A stretch of DNA of 64,000 nucleotides from Microbacterium sp. EST19A (GTDB lineage: Bacteria > Actinomycetota > Actinomycetes > Actinomycetales > Microbacteriaceae), in contig NZ_JAHXYZ010000003.1 of NCBI RefSeq assembly GCF_019969685.1, positions 186,001 to 250,000 on the forward strand. Direction: 5' to 3'. Both the position numbers and the translations under genes were made by a program. The notes under the pieces were generated by a model, which did no database searches, was not told the origin of the DNA, and saw nothing but the letters and a program-made list of their open reading frames with translations. Position 1 is the first letter of the stretch, and every line of letters starts with the position of its first letter. Positions 8,600 through 15,853 of this stretch are shown here, piece after piece.

Positions 8600-8614
8600 A
8601 AACCCTCGAAGAGC

Positions 8615-8630
8615 GGGAACCTGTGTTCGA
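8615..8630 (+). promoter_or_regulatory. LexA/SOS-box-like inverted repeat
   Basis: GAAC-CTGT-GTTC (8617-8628) within GGGAACCTGTGTTCGA. It matches the actinobacterial LexA consensus TCGAAC-N4-GTTCGA perfectly on the right half and with two mismatches on the left. It lies across the expected -35 region of the promoter at 8651-8656, a good place for a repressor. Confidence 0.45.
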
Positions 8631-8650
8631 TAGGGCGTGCACCCCGTCGC

Positions 8651-8656
8651 TACGCT
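8651..8656 (+). promoter_or_regulatory. Leaderless -10 element (TACGCT)
   Basis: TACGCT followed by six bases and the ATG at 8663; the transcript would begin at or next to the start codon. Confidence 0.6.
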
Positions 8657-8662
8657 GAGGGC

Positions 8663-9454
8663 ATGCTTCGCATCGTGTTCGCGGTCGTCTGGCTGCTGCT
8701 CTCGGTCTGGCTCGTCATCTGGGTGGGCGAGGGGCTCTTTGGCGTGAACCAGCGCCAGTCGATCCTGCCGTTCTCCGGCGAGGACACGCTCGGCGGGCCG
8801 ATCTTCATCGGCGTCGCCTGGGGCCTGCTGCTGACCTTCGGCGGGATGTTCCTCGGGCTCGGGCGACGCAGGAAGCCCCGGGGCGAGGTGCAGATCGGCG
8901 TCGGCACCATCGTCGAGATCTCGCGCACCGGGCTCACGGTGAACGACGTGCCGCAGTACGACCTGTTCATCCGCGTCACACCGACGACCGGAGACGAATT
9001 CATCGGGCAGCTGCGGATGCTGGTGGATGCGAGCGACTTCTCCGCCCTCCAGATCGGTCAGCCGCTCGCCGTGCGATACAGCGCGACCGATCAGGACACG
9101 GTCGAACTGGCCGACCCCCATGACCCCGCGGTCCGCGATGCCCTCCTGCAGTGGCGCATCGATCGCGGTCTCGTCGACCCGAGCCAGGTGCGGGCACGCA
9201 CGACCGGCACGCAGGTCCCGGCATCCGTGCTCGAGGTCCGACCCACCGGTCGCCGCAGAGAGGGGCAGAGCGAGCTCGCCCTGCGGGTGCTCATGGCTCC
9301 GGAGGGTGCCGCCACCTGGGAGGCCGACACGACCGTCTTCGTGTATCCCCAGGCGATCTCGCACCTGCAGGTCGGTGCGCCCATCTGGGCGTTCTACCGG
9401 CGGGAGGATCCGCAGACGGTCGCGGTCACGATCGAGAAGGAGGCCGGACGATGA
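8663..9454 (+). CDS. Membrane protein with duplicated DUF3592-like beta domain
   Basis: 263 residues. Two membrane helices (about 5-24 and 47-66, separated by a short external loop) precede a soluble part that carries the same domain twice (about 75-150 and 180-258). Each repeat has an I/V-x-V strand pattern and ends alike: LQIGQPLAVRYSATDQDTV and LQVGAPIWAFYRREDPQTV. This resembles the small beta domain of DUF3592-type membrane proteins. No catalytic residues are evident. Its stop overlaps the start of the next gene by four bases, and that gene carries a third copy of the domain. It may be SOS-regulated, judging from the LexA-like box upstream. Function unknown. Confidence 0.75.
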   Translation: MLRIVFAVVWLLLSVWLVIWVGEGLFGVNQRQSILPFSGEDTLGGPIFIGVAWGLLLTFGGMFLGLGRRRKPRGEVQIGVGTIVEISRTGLTVNDVPQYDLFIRVTPTTGDEFIGQLRMLVDASDFSALQIGQPLAVRYSATDQDTVELADPHDPAVRDALLQWRIDRGLVDPSQVRARTTGTQVPASVLEVRPTGRRREGQSELALRVLMAPEGAATWEADTTVFVYPQAISHLQVGAPIWAFYRREDPQTVAVTIEKEAGR

Positions 9455-9978
9455 ACCCCATGGACACCCTCATCTGGCTGCTGAACTTCCCTGCGGCGCA
9501 TGGCTACGCGATGGTCTTCATCGCCGGATTCTCGATCCTCGGCCTCTTCGCGATGTCGGTGCGCGGCGCCGCGCCGGGCGGAGCGCTCCGCGCCATCCGC
9601 GAACGGGAGGGGCTGCTGCGTCCGGAGGAGCGTCCGCGCGGCCAGGTCAGCGGTCGCATCCTGCGGATCGTCTTCCGCATCCTCGCGTTCGTCATGCTGG
9701 GGTCGCTGGTGATCGGGATCCTCGGTCTGACGGGGGTGCCGGTGACGCGCGCCTACATCTACGACAACGGCCGTCCGACGACGGCGACGATGGACGGCGA
9801 CTGGGTGACGTTCACGACCGCCGAGGGAGTCGAGTACACGCTCGAGAGCAACTTCTTCAGCCCGGCCGTGTACCCGGATCGCGACGCGTACATTCCGACC
9901 GGTGAGCCGGTGGTCGTGCGCTACCTCGCTTCGCATCCGCAGGCGTTCGTGATCGACAGCTCGCAGACACCGCGCTGA
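9451..9978 (+). CDS. Membrane protein with C-terminal DUF3592-like domain
   Basis: 175 residues: a membrane helix at about 15-35, a basic cytoplasmic loop, a second helix at about 75-97, then a compact beta domain (about 105-170) ending PTGEPVVVRYLASHPQAFVI, clearly related to the repeated domain of the upstream gene. It starts at ATG overlapping the previous stop, so the pair is translationally coupled and probably acts together in the membrane. The role is unknown. Confidence 0.75.
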   Translation: MNPMDTLIWLLNFPAAHGYAMVFIAGFSILGLFAMSVRGAAPGGALRAIREREGLLRPEERPRGQVSGRILRIVFRILAFVMLGSLVIGILGLTGVPVTRAYIYDNGRPTTATMDGDWVTFTTAEGVEYTLESNFFSPAVYPDRDAYIPTGEPVVVRYLASHPQAFVIDSSQTPR

Positions 9979-9994
9979 CGTCGGCGACGGCGCG

Positions 9995-10000
9995 TAGGGT
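9995..10000 (+). promoter_or_regulatory. Leaderless -10 element (TAGGGT)
   Basis: TAGGGT, six-base spacer GAGGAC, then ATG at 10007. GAGGAC could also act as a weak ribosome site. Confidence 0.5.
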
Positions 10001-10006
10001 GAGGAC

Positions 10007-10663
10007 ATGTCGCGCATCATCGTGTTCGGCGGCCACGGCCGCATCGCCCTGCTCCTCGCCCCGCTGCTCGCCGAGAGGGGCGACGAGATCACCGGGGTCA
10101 TCCGCAACCCCGACCACACCGCAGAAGTGGAGGCCGGCGGCGCTCGTGCGCTCGTGGCCGACATCGAGACGCTCGACGTCGAGGCCCTCGCCGAGATCAT
10201 CCGCGGCCATGATGCGGTGGTCTGGTCCGCCGGTGCCGGCGGGGGAGACCCGCAGCGCACCTACGCGGTCGATCGCGATGCGGCCGAGCGCACGATGGAT
10301 GCCGCCGAACGCGCCGGCGTGCGCCGTTACGTGATGGTCTCCTGGATTGGGTCGACGGCCGATCACGGCGTTCCGGAGGACGACTCCTTCTTCGCCTACG
10401 CCGATGCCAAGTGGTCGGCCGACGAGCACCTGCGCGGCACCGGGCTCGAGGGCACGATCCTCGCGCCGGGGACGCTCACCCTCGACGAGCCCAGCGGGAA
10501 GATCCAGCTCGACCCCGACGGTCGTGGTGAGGTGTCGCGTGCCGACGTCGCGGCCGTGATCGCCGCGTCGCTCGCGGAGCCCTGCACGATCGGGCGCACC
10601 CTCCGCTTCGGCAACGGCAGTGATCAGGGTGCGCTTCCCATCGCCGAGGCGCTCGCCTGCTGA
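10007..10663 (+). CDS. NAD(P)-binding atypical SDR family protein
   Basis: 218 residues of a Rossmann-fold protein of the atypical short-chain dehydrogenase group (NAD(P)H-binding, YwnB-like). The nucleotide motif GGHGRIA is at residues 8-14, followed by the typical R-N-P segment at about 33-35 (VIRNPDHT). A YxxxK-like pair is present (YADAK, about 130-134), but many relatives are regulators or sensors rather than enzymes. Single gene with its own promoter; the GH3 hydrolase gene follows after 38 bases. The specific role is not evident. Confidence 0.85.
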   Translation: MSRIIVFGGHGRIALLLAPLLAERGDEITGVIRNPDHTAEVEAGGARALVADIETLDVEALAEIIRGHDAVVWSAGAGGGDPQRTYAVDRDAAERTMDAAERAGVRRYVMVSWIGSTADHGVPEDDSFFAYADAKWSADEHLRGTGLEGTILAPGTLTLDEPSGKIQLDPDGRGEVSRADVAAVIAASLAEPCTIGRTLRFGNGSDQGALPIAEALAC

Positions 10664-10701
10664 GGGGTCTGCCGAGCCGAGGCGGCAGGAAGGAATCCGG
10701 A

Positions 10702-11886
10702 ATGCGTCGAATCCGTGTTCGGGCGGCCAGCGCTCTCGCCGTGGTCGCGATCGCGACGCTGTGGGCGGGCCCCGCGGCATCCGCTGTGTCGCTGCCGAGC
10801 ACGACGCCCGCCGCATCCGCCGTGCAGCCCGGCACGAACGACCGTGCCGCCGAGCTCGTCGCGCAGATGACGGTGGCGCAGCAGGCGGCGAGCATCGTGA
10901 TGGGACACGTGGCGGGGACGGATGCGGCCGCCCTCCGGTCCTACATGGAGTCCGGACTCGGCGGATTCATCCTCATGGGGGCCAACATCCCGGCGACCGA
11001 GGCCGAGCTGCAGGCCGTCACCTCCGCGCTCACCGTCGATCCCGCGCTTCCACCCCTGATCGCCGTCGACCAGGAGGGCGGCATCGTCTCGCGCCTGAAC
11101 GGTGACGACTTCGCGGCGTCGACCTCGCTCAAGGAGCGGTCGGTCGACGACGCATCGGCCGCCTTCGCCGCTCGGGCGTCACTGGTCGCCCGCGCCGGGA
11201 TCTCGGTCAACTTCGGAACCGTCGCCGACTTCACCGCGGACTCGCGCTCCTTCATCTACGGACGCGCGCTCGGCACCGATCCGACGAGCGCGGCGGAACG
11301 GGTGACCGCGGCGACCGCGGCGCAGGAGCAGTTCCTCGGCTCCACGCTCAAGCACTTCCCGGGGCACGGGGCCGCCCCCGGTGATTCGCACAGCGCGATC
11401 CCGAGCACCGGGATGGGCCTGGAGGAGTGGCGCGCGACCGAGGCCGTCCCGTTCGCGGCCGGGATCGACGCCGGAGCCTCCCTGCTGATGTTCGGTCACC
11501 TGTCGTACACGGCCGTCGATCCGGCCCCTGCCTCGCTGTCTGCGGCATGGCACCAGATCGCACGCGACGAGCTGGGCTTCCAGGGAGTCGCGGTGACGGA
11601 TGACCTCGGCATGCTGCTGTCATCCGGCGACCCGGCGTATGCCGATCCCGTGGCGAACGGAGTCGCGGCGGTGGCCGCGGGCAATGACCTCGTGCTGATG
11701 ATCGCCGGGTCCGACGCCGGGACGGCTGGGCAGATGGCTGCGGGCATCGCTGCCGCGGTCGATGCCGGCACCCTTCCGTCCGAGCGCCTGACGGAGGCTG
11801 CGACGCGCGTGATGGCCCTGCGGCTGGAATCCTCGGCGGCGACCGCGCAGTGGGCCGTCTGCCCGGACTGCGAACCGGCGGGCTGA
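10702..11886 (+). CDS. Secreted glycoside hydrolase family 3, beta-N-acetylhexosaminidase-like (NagZ type)
   Basis: 394 residues with a Sec signal peptide (basic MRRIRVR, hydrophobic core, cleavage probably near ASA at 26-28). The GH3 catalytic domain has KHFPGHG (217-223), the NagZ-specific acid/base dyad D228-S-H230, and the nucleophile D300 in VTDDLGM. The Asp-His dyad argues for an N-acetyl-beta-hexosaminidase of peptidoglycan or chitin-derived sugars rather than a beta-glucosidase. Only the N-terminal GH3 barrel is present. The C-terminus has a C-x-x-C pair (VCPDCEP). A strong ribosome site (AGGAAGGA) precedes the ATG. It probably acts outside the membrane in wall recycling or turnover. 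Confidence 0.9.
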   Translation: MRRIRVRAASALAVVAIATLWAGPAASAVSLPSTTPAASAVQPGTNDRAAELVAQMTVAQQAASIVMGHVAGTDAAALRSYMESGLGGFILMGANIPATEAELQAVTSALTVDPALPPLIAVDQEGGIVSRLNGDDFAASTSLKERSVDDASAAFAARASLVARAGISVNFGTVADFTADSRSFIYGRALGTDPTSAAERVTAATAAQEQFLGSTLKHFPGHGAAPGDSHSAIPSTGMGLEEWRATEAVPFAAGIDAGASLLMFGHLSYTAVDPAPASLSAAWHQIARDELGFQGVAVTDDLGMLLSSGDPAYADPVANGVAAVAAGNDLVLMIAGSDAGTAGQMAAGIAAAVDAGTLPSERLTEAATRVMALRLESSAATAQWAVCPDCEPAG

Positions 11887-11906
11887 GACTCAGGCGGGCT
11901 CGAGGG

Positions 11907-12770
11907 TCAGGCGGCTGCGCGCGCGCCGTCGCCGAGCCATGCGGACAGCAGGGCCGAGCGCAATGCTGTTCCCCGCTCCGCGAAGCCGCGCTGCCGCCGG
12001 ACGTACTCGCTCTTGCCGTCGGCGGTCTCGATCGGCACGGGAACGACGTCCCAGGCGGAGAGATCGTACGGCGCCGCCTGCATGTCGAGCAGGCGGATGT
12101 CGCGCGCGAGCTCGAACGTGTCGAGCAGCAGCTCACCGGGCACGAGAGGCCCGAGCTTCATCGCCCACTTGTACAGATCCATGCCCGCGTGCAGGCAGCC
12201 CGGTTGCTCGAACAGCGGCTGCTCCTCGCGCGACAGGGGCGTACGGTTCCGTGGCACGGCCTCCGGTGTGAAGAAGCGGAAGGCGTCGAAGTGCGTGCAG
12301 CGCAGGTCGTGCCCCTCGACGACCGCGTCGGTGCCGGCCTGCCCGAGCCGCAGCGGGACCGGATGCCGGTGCTCGTCGGCGCGGTACACCATCGCCCACT
12401 CGTGCAGCCCGAAGCAGCCGAACTGCCCGGGGCGCGATGCCGTGCGGCGCAGCATCCGCTCGATGAGGCCGGCAAGCTCGGATTTCTCTCGGCGGAAGGC
12501 CGCGGCGTCAGGAACCACGGCGTCGTCGGACGAACCGGGGGAGTACCAGCGCCACGAGGCGCGGTCCGCGGCATCGGCGAGTTCGACGCCCGCTCCCGGA
12601 TGCCAGCGCCGCAGCTGCGCGGGCTTGTAGGCGTAGTAGGTGAAGAGGAAATCCCAGACCGGATGCTTCTCGCCCCGCGCCGACCGGGCGCGATGCTCGG
12701 ACGTGAGGGCGTCGGCCCGCTGCTGGTGCGCCGTCTCGCGCTCCATCCACTCCTCGCGTGCGAGAGACAT
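11907..12770 (-). CDS. Conserved actinobacterial protein (often labelled 3-methyladenine DNA glycosylase)
   Basis: 287 residues, soluble, with a highly charged N-terminus, then HPVWDFLFTYYAYKPAQLRRWHPG and a Cys/His-containing middle (CFGLHEWAM, H-x-LRCTHFDAFRFF, PGCLHAGMDLYKWAMKLGP). From memory, close relatives are annotated as 3-methyladenine DNA glycosylase, but I see no helix-hairpin-helix or known glycosylase active site, so that label should be treated as unproven. The conserved His/Cys/Asp residues suggest an enzyme. It is the third gene of a reverse operon, starting one base after the App1 gene's stop. Confidence 0.7.
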   Translation of the reverse strand: MSLAREEWMERETAHQQRADALTSEHRARSARGEKHPVWDFLFTYYAYKPAQLRRWHPGAGVELADAADRASWRWYSPGSSDDAVVPDAAAFRREKSELAGLIERMLRRTASRPGQFGCFGLHEWAMVYRADEHRHPVPLRLGQAGTDAVVEGHDLRCTHFDAFRFFTPEAVPRNRTPLSREEQPLFEQPGCLHAGMDLYKWAMKLGPLVPGELLLDTFELARDIRLLDMQAAPYDLSAWDVVPVPIETADGKSEYVRRQRGFAERGTALRSALLSAWLGDGARAAA

Positions 12771-12771
12771 G

Positions 12772-13797
12772 TCAGTTCAGGATGCCGGCCTCGCCGAGCT
12801 GGTCGCGGAGCCCCGCGCCGTCTTCGGCACTGACCCAGGGAGCCGAGTCGGCGGCGTGCGGCTCGGACTCCGCGCGACCACCGGCCAGCACGGCTTCGGC
12901 GGGGAGCAGGCGGCGGATCGCGACGCCGGCGACGGATTCGGGGTGCTCCTCCATGAACTGCGTGTAGATCGACTCGTCGTGCTGACCGTCATCGCCGATC
13001 AGCAGCCACGTCACGTGCGGGAATTCCGTCGCGAGACGGCGCAGGTTGGTGAGCTTGTGCTCGCGTCCGCTGCGGAACCAGCGGTCGTGCGTGGGGCCCC
13101 AGTCGGTGAGGAGCATCGAGCCCGCCGGGAACAGATGACGGCTGAGGAAGCGCCAGAGCGTCGGTGCGACGTTCCACGCGCCCGTCGACAGGTACACCAT
13201 CGGGGCGCCCGGATGCTGCCGCAACAGCTGATCGAGGAGCACCGCCATGCCCGGAACGGGGAGGCGGGCGTGCTCGTCGAGGACGAAGGAGTTCCAGAAG
13301 GCGATGAACGGCCGGGGGAGTGCGGTGACCATCACGGTGTCATCGACATCCGACACCACGCCGAACGTCGTGTCCTTCGCGACGATGAAGGCGCGCGCCT
13401 CGACAGGTTCCTGGCCCTCGACGGAGATCGTGAACGTCTGCCATCCCGGTTCGAGATCGACGTGGATGACCGTGTCGACCACGCCGCCGCGGTCGGCGAC
13501 CACCTGATGGGTCGAGTCCCCGAAGTGCACGGTCACGGCGGCGAAGCTCACCGGGATGCCGACGAAGCTGCGCCATCCGCGCACACTCGCGGGCTCGCCG
13601 TCGCGCGTCTTGCGCAGCGGTGGGACGATCAGCACCCTGCCGACGACGCGCACCCAGCCGGGACCGCCGTATCCGGGGAACGGGAGGATCGTCGCGATTC
13701 GCCCGCGGCGTCGCGCACGCCCCTCACGCCAGACGTGGATGCGGTGCTCGAGACGCGCGAACCAGTGGATCCGGGGCGCCGGGGGTGCGGAAGCCAT
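12772..13797 (-). CDS. App1-type phosphatase domain protein (DUF2183)
   Basis: 341 residues. The C-terminal half is the phosphatidate phosphatase App1 catalytic domain: a HAD-like DxDxT motif (SDVDDTV, D150 and D152), a later STGAWN segment, and LLIGDDGQHD with catalytic acids. The N-terminal 130 residues form a beta-rich region. Yeast App1 dephosphorylates phosphatidate; bacterial relatives are uncharacterised. There is no signal peptide. It lies between a DedA membrane protein and a conserved protein in one reverse operon (gaps of four and one bases), which suggests a membrane-lipid role. Confidence 0.85.
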   Translation of the reverse strand: MASAPPAPRIHWFARLEHRIHVWREGRARRRGRIATILPFPGYGGPGWVRVVGRVLIVPPLRKTRDGEPASVRGWRSFVGIPVSFAAVTVHFGDSTHQVVADRGGVVDTVIHVDLEPGWQTFTISVEGQEPVEARAFIVAKDTTFGVVSDVDDTVMVTALPRPFIAFWNSFVLDEHARLPVPGMAVLLDQLLRQHPGAPMVYLSTGAWNVAPTLWRFLSRHLFPAGSMLLTDWGPTHDRWFRSGREHKLTNLRRLATEFPHVTWLLIGDDGQHDESIYTQFMEEHPESVAGVAIRRLLPAEAVLAGGRAESEPHAADSAPWVSAEDGAGLRDQLGEAGILN

Positions 13798-13801
13798 TGG
13801 C

Positions 13802-14473
13802 TCAGTCTTTCACGTCGGCGTCCGTGTCCGCGTCTTCCGCCTCCAGGTGACGCGATTCCAGACGATGCAGCAGCTTCTTGCCGACGAAGACCACGACGAG
13901 GAAGAGGGCGATGATGCCCACGAAGATGTACCCGGCGTAGTGGACCTTGTCGGCGAGCTCATCGAAGCTCCCGGCAGCGAGCGACGTGATGCTCACGTAC
14001 GCCGTGGCCCACAGCAGGCAGGCGGGCGCCGTCCACGCGAGGAAGCGGCGGTAGGAGAAGTGGCTCATCCCGACCGTGAGCGGCACGAGCGAGTGGAGCA
14101 CAGGGAGAAAGCGCGACAGGAAGATGGCGATCCCGCCGCGGCGGGCGAGATAGCGCTCGGCCCGCACCCAGTTCGCCTCGCCGACGCGACGCCCCACCCA
14201 GGATGCCCGGATGTACGGACCGATCCAGCGTCCGAGCACGAACCCGATGCTCTCGCCGATCAGGGCGCCGACCAGGACGGCGACGATCATGGCCACGGCC
14301 TGCGCCGGACTGGTGATGCCGATGGACGCGACGAGAACGACGGTGTCACCCGGAACGACGAGGCCGATCAGGACGCTCGTCTCGAGCAGGACGGCGAGAC
14401 CCGCGATGAGCGTGCGGGCGATCGGGTCGATCGACCGCATGAAGTCGATCAGCCACGGTACGAAGTCCTCCAC
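13802..14473 (-). CDS. DedA family membrane protein
   Basis: 223 residues with the DedA/SNARE-associated architecture: hydrophobic segments at about 22-45, 52-75, 130-155 and 170-195, the loop motif P-G-D-T (VVPGDTVVL), and the conserved FLSRFLPVLHSLVPLTVGMSHFSYRRF segment with its essential arginines and glycine. DedA proteins translocate lipids or support membrane potential. The frame also allows a GTG at 14494, but the GTG at 14473 follows a TATCCT -10 by exactly six bases and gives the family-like beginning MEDFVPWL, so I chose it. First gene of the reverse operon with App1. Confidence 0.9.
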   Translation of the reverse strand: MEDFVPWLIDFMRSIDPIARTLIAGLAVLLETSVLIGLVVPGDTVVLVASIGITSPAQAVAMIVAVLVGALIGESIGFVLGRWIGPYIRASWVGRRVGEANWVRAERYLARRGGIAIFLSRFLPVLHSLVPLTVGMSHFSYRRFLAWTAPACLLWATAYVSITSLAAGSFDELADKVHYAGYIFVGIIALFLVVVFVGKKLLHRLESRHLEAEDADTDADVKD

Positions 14474-14479
14474 TCCTTG

Positions 14480-14485
14480 AGGATA
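14480..14485 (-). promoter_or_regulatory. Leaderless -10 element (TATCCT) for the DedA operon
   Basis: On the minus strand, TATCCT is followed by six bases (CAAGGA) and the GTG at 14473. It lies back to back with the pabB promoter. Confidence 0.6.
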
Positions 14486-14502
14486 CGGGAGCACCCCGGT
14501 CC

Positions 14503-14508
14503 TAGGCT
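14503..14508 (+). promoter_or_regulatory. Leaderless -10 element (TAGGCT) for pabB
   Basis: TAGGCT followed by six bases (GGAAAG) and the GTG at 14515. Only 41 bases separate the two divergent start codons. Confidence 0.6.
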
Positions 14509-14514
14509 GGAAAG

Positions 14515-15834
14515 GTGCGCGAACGCCTGAGTCCCCGAGAGCTGCCTCGCTGGGTGGAGCCGGCGAGCGTGTTCAGGATGCTGCAAGCGGAGGCCGCGGA
14601 CGTCTTCTGGCTCGATGCCGGGGCGGCGGCGACAGAGGGGTGGAGCTTCGTCGGCGTCGGGCAGCCTGCCGAGCTCGGCGAGGACGTGCGTCTGGACGTC
14701 TCTCCCGGCGACGGCGCACTGCCGCCGTTTCAGGGAGGTTGGATCGGGTGGCGCGACTACGAGACCGGAGCAGCGGCGGCCGGCGCTCCGGTGTCGGACG
14801 ACGCCGATCCCGCCGCGCCCTCGTGGCTGTGGGCGACCCGTGTCGTCGCGTTCGACCACGCGGCCGGGCGGACGTGGACGCTCAGTGCGGATGACGACGC
14901 CGAGCACTGGGCGGACGCCGTGGCCACGGCATCCGCTTCTCCGTCGACCCAATCTGCGGACCGGGCCGACGGCGGAGATCGGATCGCCGAAGCGCGGCAC
15001 GAGCCCGCCGAGTACGCGACGCTCATCGAACGCTGCCGGGAGCTGATCCGCGCCGGCATCGCCTACCAGCTGTGCCTCACGACGCGATTCACCGTTCCGG
15101 GCGCGCACGACGCCGTCGCCGTCTACGAGCGCCTCCGGGCAGCCACGCCCGCGCATCACGGCGGCTTCGTCCGCATCGGAGGGCGAGCACTGCTGAGCGC
15201 GAGTCCCGAGCAGTTCCTGCACGCCGGGGGAGGTGTCATCCGCTCACGCCCGATCAAGGGCACGCGGCCGCGGAGTGCGGATCCCCAGACGGATGCGGCT
15301 CTCGCCGAGGAGCTCGCGGTGAACCTCAAGGAGCGCGCCGAGAACGTGATGATCGTCGATCTGATGCGCAACGACCTGTCGCGGGTGTGCGTTCCCGGAT
15401 CGATCCGCGTCGACGGGCTGTGGGTCGTGGAGAGCTATCCGGCCGTGCACCAGCTCGTCAGCACCGTCAGCGGCACGGCAGCGGAGGGCACGACCGTCGG
15501 CGCTCTGCTCGAGGCGACGTTCCCCGCGGGGAGCATGACCGGTGCGCCGAAGCTGTCCGCCATGACGCAGCTGCACCGGCTCGAGGGTGGCCCGCGCGGC
15601 GTCTACGCGGGATGCTTCGGGTACGTCGGGGTCGACGGCGCGGTGGATCTGGCGATGGTCATCCGCAGCATCATGATCGATGAAGACGCCGCCGTGGTCG
15701 GCGCTGGCGGCGGGATCACGTGGGGATCGGTCGCTGCTGACGAGGTCGCCGAGGTGGCCACCAAAGCCCGCGCACCGCTCGCGGCGCTCGGAGCGGAAAT
15801 GCCCGCGCTCTGGCGTTCCGATATCCTGAACTGA
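14515..15834 (+). CDS. pabB: Aminodeoxychorismate synthase component I (chorismate-binding)
   Basis: 439 residues. The chorismate-binding domain (about 160-430) makes 4-amino-4-deoxychorismate for folate together with a PabA glutaminase not seen here. The PIKGT motif places the PabB-diagnostic lysine at K248, where TrpE has PIAGT, supporting PabB over anthranilate synthase. Further signatures are [18 protein letters not shown] and [11 protein letters not shown] with the late GGGITWGS. The N-terminal lobe is short for the family. It starts at a leaderless GTG and ends 19 bases before leuS. Confidence 0.9.
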   Translation: MRERLSPRELPRWVEPASVFRMLQAEAADVFWLDAGAAATEGWSFVGVGQPAELGEDVRLDVSPGDGALPPFQGGWIGWRDYETGAAAAGAPVSDDADPAAPSWLWATRVVAFDHAAGRTWTLSADDDAEHWADAVATASASPSTQSADRADGGDRIAEARHEPAEYATLIERCRELIRAGIAYQLCLTTRFTVPGAHDAVAVYERLRAATPAHHGGFVRIGGRALLSASPEQFLHAGGGVIRSRPIKGTRPRSADPQTDAALAEELAVNLKERAENVMIVDLMRNDLSRVCVPGSIRVDGLWVVESYPAVHQLVSTVSGTAAEGTTVGALLEATFPAGSMTGAPKLSAMTQLHRLEGGPRGVYAGCFGYVGVDGAVDLAMVIRSIMIDEDAAVVGAGGGITWGSVAADEVAEVATKARAPLAALGAEMPALWRSDILN

Positions 15835-15853
15835 TCCCGTTTTTCCCTGCAGA

